Shown: positions 47,435 to 55,385, counted from the stretch's first letter. The stretch: 64,000 bases of DNA from Candidatus Babeliales bacterium (GCA_023133515.1 JAGLWI010000006.1:23108-87107), one strand, 5' to 3'. Notes: a model not told the origin generated them from the letters alone. Translations and numbers: made by a program.

Positions 47435-48172
47435 ATGAATCTTAAATTTTTGGCATTTAAGAATCTGAATACTTTTATTAAATTATGGCCTAAGGTAATT
47501 TTGATTATTATGATCCTTCCTCTTTTTTGTTCATGTGGAAAAAGGATTGAAAAAATTACGATTAATTCATTTACTAATCCAAAAAAAATTCCAAATGGTT
47601 TTTCTAAAGAAAGCTCATTTTGTGTTATTCCTGCCAAAAATAATAATCAATTATTTGAAAAAGAAATATCTCAAAAAATAAAAACAATTTTGCAAGATCA
47701 GGAAGATGCTATTAAAGAACAAAAAAATGCAAACTACTACTTAACATTTATCTATGGAATAAAGAGTTCTACACATATTATTAATGTTCCTAAATATGTT
47801 CCAGGACAAGAACAAACTATACAAGGTAACATTTACGGTAAATATGGATGGTATGGTGGATATACAGAGCAATCTCAATCAACAGGATCAATTATATATG
47901 TTCCTGAAGAATATACATTTTTTAATAAGTCTCTTTTTATTAAAGTTTATGATGCTGACTTGTATAGAAAAACAAAAAATGAAGATCTTGTATGGGAAGG
48001 ATCAGCTATTAGTTGCGGAGAAAGTAGTGATATAAGAAAATTTATAGATTATCTTCTAATGTCTGTTTTTAGATACTTTGGAAAAAATACACAAAAGAAT
48101 ATACATCTGGATACATATTCAGAAGATAAAAATGTTGATTGGCTACGAAAAACTTATTTAAATAAAAATTAA
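47435..48172 (+). CDS. Lipoprotein, DUF4136-like
   Basis: 245 residues. A long basic N-terminal part leads to a lipobox-like 'ILPLFCSC' near residue 34, so the protein is probably lipidated. The mature domain has 'YYLTFIYGI', 'SLFIKVYDADLYRK' and 'EDLVWEGSAI', resembling DUF4136 envelope lipoproteins. A Gly/Tyr-rich loop lies around residue 130. GGAGG ribosome-binding site. Role unknown, presumably in the outer-membrane periphery. Confidence 0.65.
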   Translation: MNLKFLAFKNLNTFIKLWPKVILIIMILPLFCSCGKRIEKITINSFTNPKKIPNGFSKESSFCVIPAKNNNQLFEKEISQKIKTILQDQEDAIKEQKNANYYLTFIYGIKSSTHIINVPKYVPGQEQTIQGNIYGKYGWYGGYTEQSQSTGSIIYVPEEYTFFNKSLFIKVYDADLYRKTKNEDLVWEGSAISCGESSDIRKFIDYLLMSVFRYFGKNTQKNIHLDTYSEDKNVDWLRKTYLNKN

Positions 48173-48187
48173 TTAAAAATATTGATT

Positions 48188-48463
48188 ATGAAAAATCTTT
48201 TTTATTTTATAATTATTGTTGGATTCTTGTTATTGTTTAATTCTAATGACAAAGATCAATACGATAAAGGTTATGAAACAGCTTGGCAAGATAAAGAACC
48301 TTCAGTCTGGGCTAACAAACAAGAAAAAAATGGATACTATGATGGTCTTGATGATTCTTGGATGTACGACGAGGGTTATGATGATGGCTTACATAAAAAA
48401 TCAAAAAGATATCCAAATAACTCGTTTTATATAGAAGGTTATAAGGATGGCAAGCAAAAATAA
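48188..48463 (+). CDS. Small secreted protein with YxxGYxDG-type repeats
   Basis: About 91 residues from the ATG at 48188. A hydrophobic signal (4-18) then four short Tyr/Asp/Gly units: 'YDKGYETAW', 'GYYDGLDDSW', 'YDEGYDDGL' and 'YIEGYKDGK'. Very acidic and aromatic; it may bind metal or carbohydrate. Located 15 bases after the lipoprotein gene. Its stop overlaps the fucose-synthase remnant. Confidence 0.6.
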   Translation: MKNLFYFIIIVGFLLLFNSNDKDQYDKGYETAWQDKEPSVWANKQEKNGYYDGLDDSWMYDEGYDDGLHKKSKRYPNNSFYIEGYKDGKQK

Positions 48464-48555
48464 TGCTCAAAGAAGGAATTGAAAAAATCTATAAAAAATA
48501 TACAAACAAAAATATGAGAAAAAAACAAGGGAGAAAATATGTTCAATTTCTATAG
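48463..48555 (+). pseudogene. GDP-L-fucose synthase C-terminal tail remnant
   Basis: 30 codons beginning 'LKEGIEKIYKKYTN', which matches the last helix of GDP-L-fucose synthase ('LEEGIEKTYxWY'). The rest of the gene is absent here. A complementary piece of the same gene, ending just before this part, lies at 52744-52929. Confidence 0.6.
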
Positions 48556-48584
48556 AATTATATCATTTTTTATAAGATTTCCTT
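48503..48584 (+). repeat. Direct repeat of the fcl/methyltransferase junction, copy A
   Basis: About 80 bases nearly identical to 52915-52995, with two base changes and one A insertion. Both copies include the AAGGGAG ribosome-binding site and the first about 14 codons of the methyltransferase gene. They delimit 4.4 kb of fragmented DNA. Confidence 0.85.
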
Positions 48585-48598
48585 CTCTCTTAATGTGA
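48539..48598 (+). pseudogene. Methyltransferase N-terminal remnant
   Basis: 19 codons (MFNFYRIISFFIRFP, then stop) matching the N-terminus of the intact methyltransferase at 52950 with one substitution. The frame breaks right after 'RFP'. It overlaps the fucose-synthase tail by 17 bases, showing that the ancestral genes overlapped. Confidence 0.75.
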
Positions 48599-48757
48599 TG
48601 GTCCCCAAAACAAGATCCCTCTCTTTTGCTGCTTTATCAAAATTACTGAACTGAACTAGCACCTAAGAAGGAAGGCGATAATCTTCTTTTTCTTTAGTAG
48701 TAGCTTCTGGCCTAATAGCTTTTAGATTTCTTGCATGCACTCTTTCAGGGAGTATAG
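48599..48757. other. Unassigned remnant DNA
   Basis: No plus-strand gene. Minus-strand reading gives a 62-codon frame (48663-48851) ending 'ARNLKAIRPEATTKEKEDY', then a GTG-started 30-codon frame ('FDKAAKERDLVLGTIT'). Both look protein-like but have no recognisable family and no ribosome-binding site. Confidence 0.35.
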
Positions 48758-49024
48758 AGAAAGGACAATAAACTAAAACTAAAAAAACATTTTCTAAGCA
48801 ACGCAAAGTACAAACCTCATATAAATATTGAGCAGTTTGAACGTATGGCATGGGAAAAAGGAATTCCTACTACGGATGGAAAAACATGGAAAGTTTTTAA
48901 AGCAGATGGTATCATTGGTGCAAAACTAGGAATTGAAACTCCCTATGTTAGAATTGAAATGAGTGCAAATACTATTCATGGTCACCCTATTACGCCAGCT
49001 GAGTATAAAGCTCTTTTAAAATAA
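48758..49024 (+). pseudogene. C-terminal tip of a polymorphic toxin (truncated)
   Basis: An open frame without a credible start; an internal ATG is at 48845. The last about 70 residues ('PHINIEQFERMAWEKG', 'GKTWKVFKADG', 'YVRIEMSANTIHGHPIT', 'PAEYKALLK') look like the C-terminal toxin domain found at the end of Rhs/contact-delivered polymorphic toxins, where I recall a TIHGHPIT-type motif. The delivery part is missing. A small immunity-like gene starts 30 bases downstream with its own ribosome-binding site. The toxin family and activity are not identified. Confidence 0.5.
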
Positions 49025-49053
49025 AAATAGCATATATGTATAAAGGATTTATT

Positions 49054-49365
49054 ATGATGTTTGAAAACTTTGATTTTAGGCCCGGAAAGGTTACATATAA
49101 TGATTTTGATATAGATCCTAAGGTCACATTTGAAAAACAACTATTTTCTTTAAAAGAGGATATGTTACAAGTATCATTTCATAATAGCAAATATGTCTTA
49201 GATGTTGGTTGGAGCCCAGATTTTGAGATAAACGGTTTTTTTAAAGTAGTGATCATTAAAGAGCTGGATTGGATGTCTCCAATTTATTCAAAAAAAACAA
49301 ATAATTTGGATGAGCTTCACAAGTTACTTGAAGAATGCGTACAAGAGATTAAAAATTTATTGTGA
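49054..49365 (+). CDS. Immunity-like protein for the adjacent toxin tip
   Basis: 103 residues from the ATG at 49054 with AAAGGA 6 bases upstream. Small, acidic and soluble, with 'MFENFDFRPGKVTYNDFDID', 'YVLDVGWSPDFEINGFF' and 'IKELDWMSPIY', a texture and size usual for immunity proteins. The coupling to a toxin C-terminal domain just upstream is the main argument. It is intact while the toxin is truncated, as expected for an orphan immunity gene. Confidence 0.55.
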   Translation: MMFENFDFRPGKVTYNDFDIDPKVTFEKQLFSLKEDMLQVSFHNSKYVLDVGWSPDFEINGFFKVVIIKELDWMSPIYSKKTNNLDELHKLLEECVQEIKNLL

Positions 49366-49432
49366 GTTTTGATGTATATGCGAGTTACAACAAAAGCATA
49401 GTTAGCCCTTTATCCTGCTTATATTAAGAAAT

Positions 49433-49684
49433 ATGATGATCAAAAAACTATTATCTAAAAATTCGATTGATTTATTAAGAAAATGTATAGAAAATCATAA
49501 TAAAGAGCTATTGTATATTATTGATTTAGAAAAGATTGTTGATATAGATCCTGATCTTGGAAATGATTTAAGAGATTGTGTTTCTGACGAATTGATAGAA
49601 CATGGTTTTAATGGTGACGAACCAAATGATTACGACATACAGCTAGAAAGTTTGATAGATGAAATTGGTAGACACTACCTGTAA
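49433..49684 (+). CDS. Small acidic protein, possible second immunity gene
   Basis: 83 residues, no signal peptide. 'LGNDLRDCVSDELIEHG' and 'DEPNDYDIQLESLIDEI' resemble small proteins often seen in toxin-immunity islands, but I cannot name a family. Weak ribosome-binding site. It lies 67 bases after the immunity-like gene. Confidence 0.5.
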   Translation: MMIKKLLSKNSIDLLRKCIENHNKELLYIIDLEKIVDIDPDLGNDLRDCVSDELIEHGFNGDEPNDYDIQLESLIDEIGRHYL

Positions 49685-49758
49685 AAATACTTGAAAACAA
49701 AGAAAAGAAGAAGGTTTACATTGGCTATACTAAAAAATATAACAACAATATAAACTAT

Positions 49759-49797
49759 CCCAAGGATTATATAAATTTTAGTTATATAATCCCTGGG
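49759..49797. terminator. Strong hairpin, possible terminator
   Basis: CCCA/TGGG and an 11-bp GGATTATATAA stem with one internal mismatch and a seven-base loop. There is no T-run after it, so it could be a factor-dependent terminator or a structural element between convergent genes. Confidence 0.5.
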
Positions 49798-49830
49798 TCC
49801 CTACATAGAGTAGTAATGAATCATATAAAA

Positions 49831-50247
49831 CTAAACACCCTCTTTTTCATAAAGTAATGAGATAGCCTCGCAAATCAATGATGAGCGATCTGATTTCTGT
49901 TGAGACTTAAGTCTTTTAATATATATCGCAGTTAACTGTTCTGTTGCTACTAAATCAAGGCAAAATGTAGCTTTTGATTTTAAAGTGTTTGCTGTACGAG
50001 GGATAACTTTTTTATATCGACTTCCAGTTTTTACAGCAGTAGAGATTGGAGTCTCTTTAGACATATATTGGGTTTTATTAACTTCTGTATTTATGGAAAC
50101 TGTTTTAAAATCAGCTTTTCCAGAAATCTGTACTTCTGGTTTTACAGACTTATTAATTTCTTTCTTTTTATTGGGAGTCCACTTTGCAGATTCAGGTGCA
50201 AACGACAACTCCAGTTTTTTCTTAATTTTAAGTAGCTGCATTAACAT
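49831..50247 (-). CDS. Possible ribbon-helix-helix protein
   Basis: About 138 residues from the ATG at 50247. A basic, low-complexity first part is followed by a C-terminal segment ('FCLDLVATEQLTAIYIKRL' then 'SDRSSLICEAISLLYEKEG') that fits a beta-strand plus two helices of RHH proteins, as in plasmid partition or copy-control proteins. No ribosome-binding site. It may be a plasmid or phage remnant. Confidence 0.4.
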   Translation of the reverse strand: MLMQLLKIKKKLELSFAPESAKWTPNKKKEINKSVKPEVQISGKADFKTVSINTEVNKTQYMSKETPISTAVKTGSRYKKVIPRTANTLKSKATFCLDLVATEQLTAIYIKRLKSQQKSDRSSLICEAISLLYEKEGV

Positions 50248-50495
50248 ATAAAATAGAGAAAAAGACAACTACTTATCACAAATTCTCAATTGCAATTCGT
50301 GAATCTATTGCAATATGGAAAAAGGACGGTTCAGTAAAGCTTTCTATTCCATTAAATAAAATGCCTCAGCTTAAAGAATACTGTAATTGAAAAGTTATTG
50401 AATTTAATAGCTCAGAGCAAGTTTTGATTAGTGCTCAAACAACCCAGAATGGATGTATAATTAGACACTTATTTTTGCTTACACCGGAAAAATAA
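50232..50495 (+). pseudogene. Unidentified ORF interrupted by in-frame TGA
   Basis: A frame of 88 codons reads 'YHKFSIAIRESIAIWKKDG' and 'LSIPLNKMPQLKEYCN', then TGA at 50388-50390, and continues in the same frame with 'KVIEFNSSEQVLISAQTT' to TAA at 50493-50495. The protein-like texture on both sides suggests one former gene broken by a point mutation. The 5' end is missing. Family unknown. Confidence 0.45.
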
Positions 50496-50680
50496 ACGTC
50501 TAATCTTAATAATTATATTAGACATAGACTCGATTCCCATAATTACGAACCTGCATACTTAACAATTCCATGTTTTGTGCCAAGCTTCCCCAATTAAAAG
50601 TTCGAAGTGTGACCAGTTCGTGGAGCCATTTTGCTCTATAAAAAAATCATTACCTGTCATATAAATAAAAAGTCTTTCTC

Positions 50681-50851
50681 ATGCACTACGTTTATGTTTT
50701 AAAATCAATAAAATTTACCGAAAAAATTTATGTTGATTATATAAATAATCTCAATAATAGATTATCTATTCACAACGATGAAAAATCTATATATACAAGT
50801 AAACATAAACCATGAGGATTGCATGGATATGTAAAAAGTCATTGCGTCTAA
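50681..50851 (+). pseudogene. GIY-YIG endonuclease, degenerate copy
   Basis: Starts MHYVYVLKSIKF and aligns with the intact GIY-YIG protein at 60660 (MYYVYLIQSIKN), including 'LNNRLSIHND' versus 'LKERLQKHNE'. The GIY-YIG signature itself has decayed (YVDYINN for YAGYTTK). The conserved Trp after 'RP/KP' is replaced by TGA (50813-50815). After that only a few diverged residues remain before the end of the convergent PQ-loop gene. Confidence 0.75.
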
Positions 50852-51492
50852 ATTGAAGCTGTTTGTTTTGATTTCTTTCCATATATCCAAAACTGAAAAC
50901 AAAAAATAACAACAAATATAAGGCCCCGCAATGCGGCAAAAACAGATTGAAGTGGTATCCCTAAAGCAAGTATTGCTATTAATCCTAATAAGTTTTGAAA
51001 ACCCATAAATAATATTGTGACAAAACTAAAACCTTCAACCGATTTTTTTGAATATATTTTATAAACTTGTGGAAGTTGATAAACAATCCAAACTACAAGA
51101 GAAATCCACCCAGCTAAATGCCCAATTTTATGAGGAAAATTAATAGCTAAGACAATTAATAAAAAAAGGATAAAAAAATTTACAGAATATAATCTAATTG
51201 AACAACACTCAAATTTCTGTTTATTGTAAATAAAACACTGAATAACTAAGGCTAACACTAATAACAATGATAATGGACTCATGATTTTGTATGCAATTGG
51301 AAGATCCAAACAGAAAACATAAAATAACTGAGTAACATTTCCAAAAAGATAGATTAAAATGTAAATATTGCTCAAACCATATGTTGATTTGACTTTATAG
51401 TTTAAAAAAATTTGAGGCAAAATGCCTGCTACAGCTATAATATGAACAACCCAAAGAGCTACGTTGGCAATCATATTTTGCGTCAAAATCAT
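50848..51492 (-). CDS. PQ-loop repeat membrane protein (paralogue 3)
   Basis: About 214 residues from the ATG at 51492 (MILTQNMIANV). Two PQ motifs: 'LPQIFLNYKVKSTYGLS' and 'LPQVYKIYSKKSVEGFS', with seven hydrophobic segments. The upstream in-frame extension to 51606 lacks a ribosome-binding site, while a G7 run ends 5 bases before this ATG. Tandem with the next paralogue, to which it is very similar. Confidence 0.86.
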   Translation of the reverse strand: MILTQNMIANVALWVVHIIAVAGILPQIFLNYKVKSTYGLSNIYILIYLFGNVTQLFYVFCLDLPIAYKIMSPLSLLLVLALVIQCFIYNKQKFECCSIRLYSVNFFILFLLIVLAINFPHKIGHLAGWISLVVWIVYQLPQVYKIYSKKSVEGFSFVTILFMGFQNLLGLIAILALGIPLQSVFAALRGLIFVVIFCFQFWIYGKKSKQTASI

Positions 51493-51497
51493 TGTTT

Positions 51498-51504
51498 CCC
51501 CCCC
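51498..51504 (-). promoter_or_regulatory. G7 ribosome-binding site of PQ-loop gene
   Basis: Seven C on the plus strand, read as a G7 run five bases before the ATG at 51492. Homopolymers of this length can slip in replication; see finding on G-runs. Confidence 0.6.
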
Positions 51505-51702
51505 GCGCAAAAAATTTAGGAATACAATATTACTGCCCTTTTTCAAAGTAGCAAAAAATACTAATGGAAAGCAATTAGCAAAAAATAAAAACTTTAGATA
51601 CCGCAACCAAATTGATCTTTTATAATTCCATCTCTTCTAAAACCCCGATACCCTTTCCTCCACCTGAAAATTATACTCTAGGAACATATACTCACTGATA
51701 AA

Positions 51703-52368
51703 TCAAACCTTGTAAAAAGAAAAACCTTCACTTACTTTTTTATTTGATTTCTTTCCATACAGCCAAAATTGAAAACAAAAAAGAACAAAAAAAATAAGGC
51801 CCCGTAACGCAATAAGAATAGATTGAACTGGTAAACCTAAAATAAGTATTGATATTAATTCTAATAAATTTCCCAAAACACTTAAAAATACAAATGTAAA
51901 ACTAAAACCTTCAACTGATTTTTTTGAATATATTTTATAAACTTGTGGCAATAGATAAACAGTCCAAATCACAAAAGAAATCCATCCAGCCAAATGTCCA
52001 ATTTTATATGGAAAACGAATAGCTAAAATAACTAACAAAAAAATGCTAAAAAAATTTGCACAATACAATCTAATTGAATAACACACAATCTTATATTTAA
52101 AACAAAAAAAACGCTGGAAAACCAAAATCGCCACTAAAAAAAATGAAATTGGGACCATAATTTTGTATACAATTGGAAAATCTAAGCAATAAACATAAAA
52201 TAACTGAACTGTATATCCAGAAATATAACTTATAAGATAAAAATCACTCAAACCATTTGCTGATTTGGTTTTATAATTTAAAAAAATTTGAGGCACAATG
52301 CTAACTATAGATATAATAAGAATGACCCAAATTATCGCATTGGCAACAACATCTTGTGTTAAGATCAT
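51703..52368 (-). CDS. PQ-loop repeat membrane protein (paralogue 4)
   Basis: 221 residues, seven hydrophobic segments, PQ motifs 'VPQIFLNYKTKSANGLS' and 'LPQVYKIYSKKSVEGFS'. N-terminus MILTQDVVANA matches paralogue 3, so the two arose by a recent tandem duplication. AGGAAAT lies before the ATG. Small-solute transport is inferred from the superfamily. Confidence 0.87.
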   Translation of the reverse strand: MILTQDVVANAIIWVILIISIVSIVPQIFLNYKTKSANGLSDFYLISYISGYTVQLFYVYCLDFPIVYKIMVPISFFLVAILVFQRFFCFKYKIVCYSIRLYCANFFSIFLLVILAIRFPYKIGHLAGWISFVIWTVYLLPQVYKIYSKKSVEGFSFTFVFLSVLGNLLELISILILGLPVQSILIALRGLIFFVLFCFQFWLYGKKSNKKVSEGFSFYKV

Positions 52369-52743
52369 TTTTATTTCCTAATGTGTCATTAAAAAATTTA
52401 AAATAAAAATAAGAAAAGTTTCACAATTAGAATCTTATAAATAAAACTACAAAAAGAATCGTAACATGTATAAAAACAAGTAAAATTTGTAATTTATACA
52501 TAAACGTAACCCGATTATAACAAAAAAACTCAAGACCTTAAAGCCCAAAATCTTGAATTTCGAATAATATATAAATGTTATAATTCGATATATAGCTACT
52601 AATCAAATATTTTTTGATTGCAAAATAACCCTAGATCTTCCAAAGAAAAGTTGCGAAAATAGTCCAGTAGAGGGAGCCATTCTGTTTGATCATCCATTTT
52701 TATCAATGAAGATTTAATTTATTTTGAACTAGTATTATCTTTA
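52369..52743. other. Gene-free stretch with repeat remnant
   Basis: No gene. Holds the 30-bp repeat copy 2 (52645-52674), followed by a GGGAGCCATT word that resembles a tRNA 3' end. The rest shows no structure I can support. Confidence 0.45.
52645..52674 (+). repeat. 30-bp repeat, copy 2
   Basis: Matches 46429-46458 in about 24 of 30 positions. It lies 70 bases before the GDP-fucose synthase remnant. Confidence 0.5.
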
Positions 52744-52929
52744 ATGAACACATTTATAAACATTGGAACAGGTGTCAACCTTCAAATAAAAGAGCTTGCA
52801 CAATTAATTAAAAATATCACCGGCTTCAAAGGAACAATCACATTGAATACAAGCAAGCCTGATGGCACACCTAAAAAATTACTTGACGTCTCAAAAATAC
52901 ATTCGTTAGAATGGCAAACAAAAGTATGA
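52744..52929 (+). pseudogene. GDP-L-fucose synthase internal/C-terminal fragment
   Basis: 61 codons: '[20 protein letters not shown]' and '[19 protein letters not shown]' match the late part of GDP-L-fucose synthase (SDR family; converts the 4-keto-6-deoxy intermediate to GDP-fucose). The NAD-binding and catalytic parts are missing, and the final helix is deleted at 'EWQTK', apparently between short CAAACAAAA repeats. The missing tail is at 48463. Confidence 0.8.
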
Positions 52930-52995
52930 GAAAAAACAAGGGAGAAAATATGTTCAATTTCTATAGAATTATATCATTTTTTATGAGATTTCCTT
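52915..52995 (+). repeat. Direct repeat of the fcl/methyltransferase junction, copy B
   Basis: Partner of 48503-48584. Here the methyltransferase gene continues intact. Confidence 0.85.
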
Positions 52996-54062
52996 TCTTT
53001 GATACACAAAAACCTATCTCTGAAGTTCGACACAATGATATTCAAAAAAAAGCACTCTCTAACTTAGCAAATAAAATAAAACAAAATGAATATAAATTTG
53101 TTGAAAACAAGTGTTTGTGTAGTTCTTTTAATGATAATGACATTTTAGTTGCAAAATATGATCGACATGGTATTGCAGCAGAAAGTGTTCTTTGTAACAA
53201 ATGTGGAATTGTTCGCTTAAAAAAAGTTTTTGATACCACATCTATGAAACGTTTTTATGAAGAAGATTATAGAAAAATTTATTCAGGAATTGATGATTCT
53301 TACAAAGAAAATCTTAAATTTAAATTACCTGATAGCAAAAGAGGACTAACTTTTATAGCGTTATTAAAAAAAATCGGAATTTCAAATAAATTAAAAAAGG
53401 TTTTCGATTTTGGCTGTGGGTCTGGACATGTTTTGGTACCATTTTATAGGCATGGTATAGAGGTTTTAGGATATGACCAAGGCAAAGGATTTATAACATT
53501 AACTGGTGATCTCAATGGAATTGTCCAAGTAAAAAAGCTTGAAAATGTTACTATTGCAGATGCTTCGCAGGATTTAGTAATTATGTCGCATATTATGGAA
53601 CATTTAGCTGATCCTATACATGATTTGATGAAACTTTTACAAAAAATAAAACCCGGAGGATTTCTTCTTGTAGAAGTACCTGGATTATTTTGGAAGAGCA
53701 GGGTGGGCTATTATAATTCCGAAAATCCCGTTGTTTACTTTCAAAATGCACATGTAGTTCAATTTTATCATGAATATTATCTGAGACGCTTTTTTGAACA
53801 ATTAGGTTTACATGTATTATATGGTGATGAAAGGTGTACATTTGTTTTACAAAAGCCATTTAATTATTCTAAACCTACTCGTGAGATTAATTTTACTTAT
53901 GATAAAGAAATGCAGAAAAATGCTAAACACATTAAACAATTTTTAAAGTTTCATTACCTTCAATGGCGCTTTCATCATATTAAAAACAAACTTGTTCGCA
54001 TAAAATATAAAATTTTAGGAAAAATTATTAAAGCTTTTAATTTTCTAGGTATTAAAAAATAA
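52950..54062 (+). CDS. SAM-dependent methyltransferase with zinc-ribbon-like N-terminus
   Basis: 370 residues from the ATG at 52950 (AAGGGAG 6 bases upstream). Cysteines in 'NKCLCSSF' and 'LCNKCGIV' suggest a metal-binding N-terminal domain, as in C-methyltransferases of sugar biosynthesis. Motif I is 'VFDFGCGSGHVL', then 'MSHIMEHLADP' and 'KPGGFLLVEVPG'. A deoxysugar or glycan substrate fits the neighbouring fucose-synthase remnants, but this is inference. Confidence 0.85.
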   Translation: MFNFYRIISFFMRFPFFDTQKPISEVRHNDIQKKALSNLANKIKQNEYKFVENKCLCSSFNDNDILVAKYDRHGIAAESVLCNKCGIVRLKKVFDTTSMKRFYEEDYRKIYSGIDDSYKENLKFKLPDSKRGLTFIALLKKIGISNKLKKVFDFGCGSGHVLVPFYRHGIEVLGYDQGKGFITLTGDLNGIVQVKKLENVTIADASQDLVIMSHIMEHLADPIHDLMKLLQKIKPGGFLLVEVPGLFWKSRVGYYNSENPVVYFQNAHVVQFYHEYYLRRFFEQLGLHVLYGDERCTFVLQKPFNYSKPTREINFTYDKEMQKNAKHIKQFLKFHYLQWRFHHIKNKLVRIKYKILGKIIKAFNFLGIKK

Positions 54063-54169
54063 ATACTAATTTGGCATACATAAATGATCAATAAAAAAAC
54101 ATAATCTTACTACTTTTTTGTAGAAGACGAATGCCGCGTCAAAGTGATAATAAATACAGATTTTTTATT

Positions 54170-54949
54170 TTAACCAAAATAATCTACTGTTTCTTTAGAA
54201 AGTGGCTCCAACCCTATCTTAACTTTCAACTGATACAATGATTCTTCTAATTGATCAAAATTAACTGAATCCTTTTTTTTATCCTGTAAAGAAAACCTAA
54301 TTCCAACATATTCAATACCACGTTTTTCAATCTCTCTTTCAACAGCTTTTACATATTTTAATTTATCATCAATAAAAATAACTTTTTTAGGTACATATTT
54401 TATTGCATCAAAAAATGCAACTAACATCCGTCCTTTATCGTTTGCACCAGAAAATATAATACCTTCAGAAAACTTACCTGAGTGAGTAATGGCAAGATTT
54501 AAATCTTTATCAAATAAACTTGTTGTAGAAAAATCAATGTCTATCTTTTTCATTTGTTCAAGTGTTACTTGTGATGCAGGAATAGATCTATTGGTTAATG
54601 CGATAACAGGAATTTTTTTACTTTGTAAATCTGCAATTACTTCTTTTGAACCTCCAATTGGATAAAAATTAATAAATGGTTGAAAAGTGTAATACATGCT
54701 TAAACTATACAATACTGCGTCTTTTTCATTTAAGCCCTGTTGTTGCAACTCTTTTATTTTTTGTGGCAACCACGTATCAAAGTCAATAGTATTTTCTATC
54801 ACCGTATGATCAATATCAAAAACAACAACAGAATCGCTGTCAACATATTTATATATATCCTTTAAACTCTCACTTTCCAACGTAACTGCACAAACATGCA
54901 AATTCACAAATAACAATGACAATAAAATATTACGTATAATTTTTTTCAT
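54170..54949 (-). CDS. Secreted HAD-like protein, DUF2608
   Basis: 259 residues with a signal peptide (hydrophobic 5-20). HAD-type motifs: 'VVFDIDHTVIENT' (DxDxT), 'VIALTNRS' (motif II) and 'KKVIFIDDKLKYVKA' (acidic motif). DUF2608 proteins of this shape are found in Legionella, Chlamydiae and similar intracellular bacteria. Probably a periplasmic or exported phosphatase. Substrate unknown. Confidence 0.85.
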   Translation of the reverse strand: MKKIIRNILLSLLFVNLHVCAVTLESESLKDIYKYVDSDSVVVFDIDHTVIENTIDFDTWLPQKIKELQQQGLNEKDAVLYSLSMYYTFQPFINFYPIGGSKEVIADLQSKKIPVIALTNRSIPASQVTLEQMKKIDIDFSTTSLFDKDLNLAITHSGKFSEGIIFSGANDKGRMLVAFFDAIKYVPKKVIFIDDKLKYVKAVEREIEKRGIEYVGIRFSLQDKKKDSVNFDQLEESLYQLKVKIGLEPLSKETVDYFG

Positions 54950-55197
54950 TAAATCATCCTCATATTTTTTATATATAATTTAATATCCATAAAATCTTGT
55001 TTCTAATGATATGATACAGCTACAAAAATTTAGACAAAAATATTTATTTACGTCTCTATTATAATTACATGATTACTAATTACAAGTTTTTACAGGTTTT
55101 AAAACAGTTATTTATATTAAATCTAGATATTGAAAATCAAAAAATATAAAGAAAAAAAAATTTTAATTAAAGTTTTTAAAACTATTTTTGTTTATAC

Positions 55198-55244
55198 TGA
55201 AAATTATAAATAAAAAGTTCATAACAGTCACATTCTAATACAAA
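55198..55244 (+). repeat. 47-bp duplicated upstream segment, copy 1
   Basis: Shares TGAAAATT, TAAAAAGTTCATAACA and TCACATTCTAAT in the same order and spacing with 57736-57782. It is 155 bases upstream of the ankyrin gene ATG. Confidence 0.7.
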
Positions 55245-55385
55245 TATAAAAGCAAACCAATTTAATTCTTATGTTGATTATCCATTTGTACAAAACAATA
55301 CCCCATTTTTATAAATAACCTATTGATAGTATAATAAAAGTGAAGCATCAAAGTTTCAATCACTAATCAAAAGCTTATAAAATAT

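Noticed and set aside
48663..48851. 62-codon minus-strand frame ending ARNLKAIRPEATTKEKEDY
   Set aside because: Looks protein-like at its end but has no ribosome-binding site, no recognisable family and a hydrophobic unrelated start; kept only as unassigned remnant DNA.
49700..49855. Frame with VYIGYT, reminiscent of a GIY-YIG core
   Set aside because: Only about eight residues match; the rest is unlike the family and overlaps the hairpin at 49759. Too little to call a remnant.
50388..50815. Genome-wide reassignment of TGA to tryptophan
   Set aside because: Several intact genes here (potC, sufU, for example) end in TGA with the next gene overlapping correctly, and prfA is present, so the host uses the standard bacterial code.
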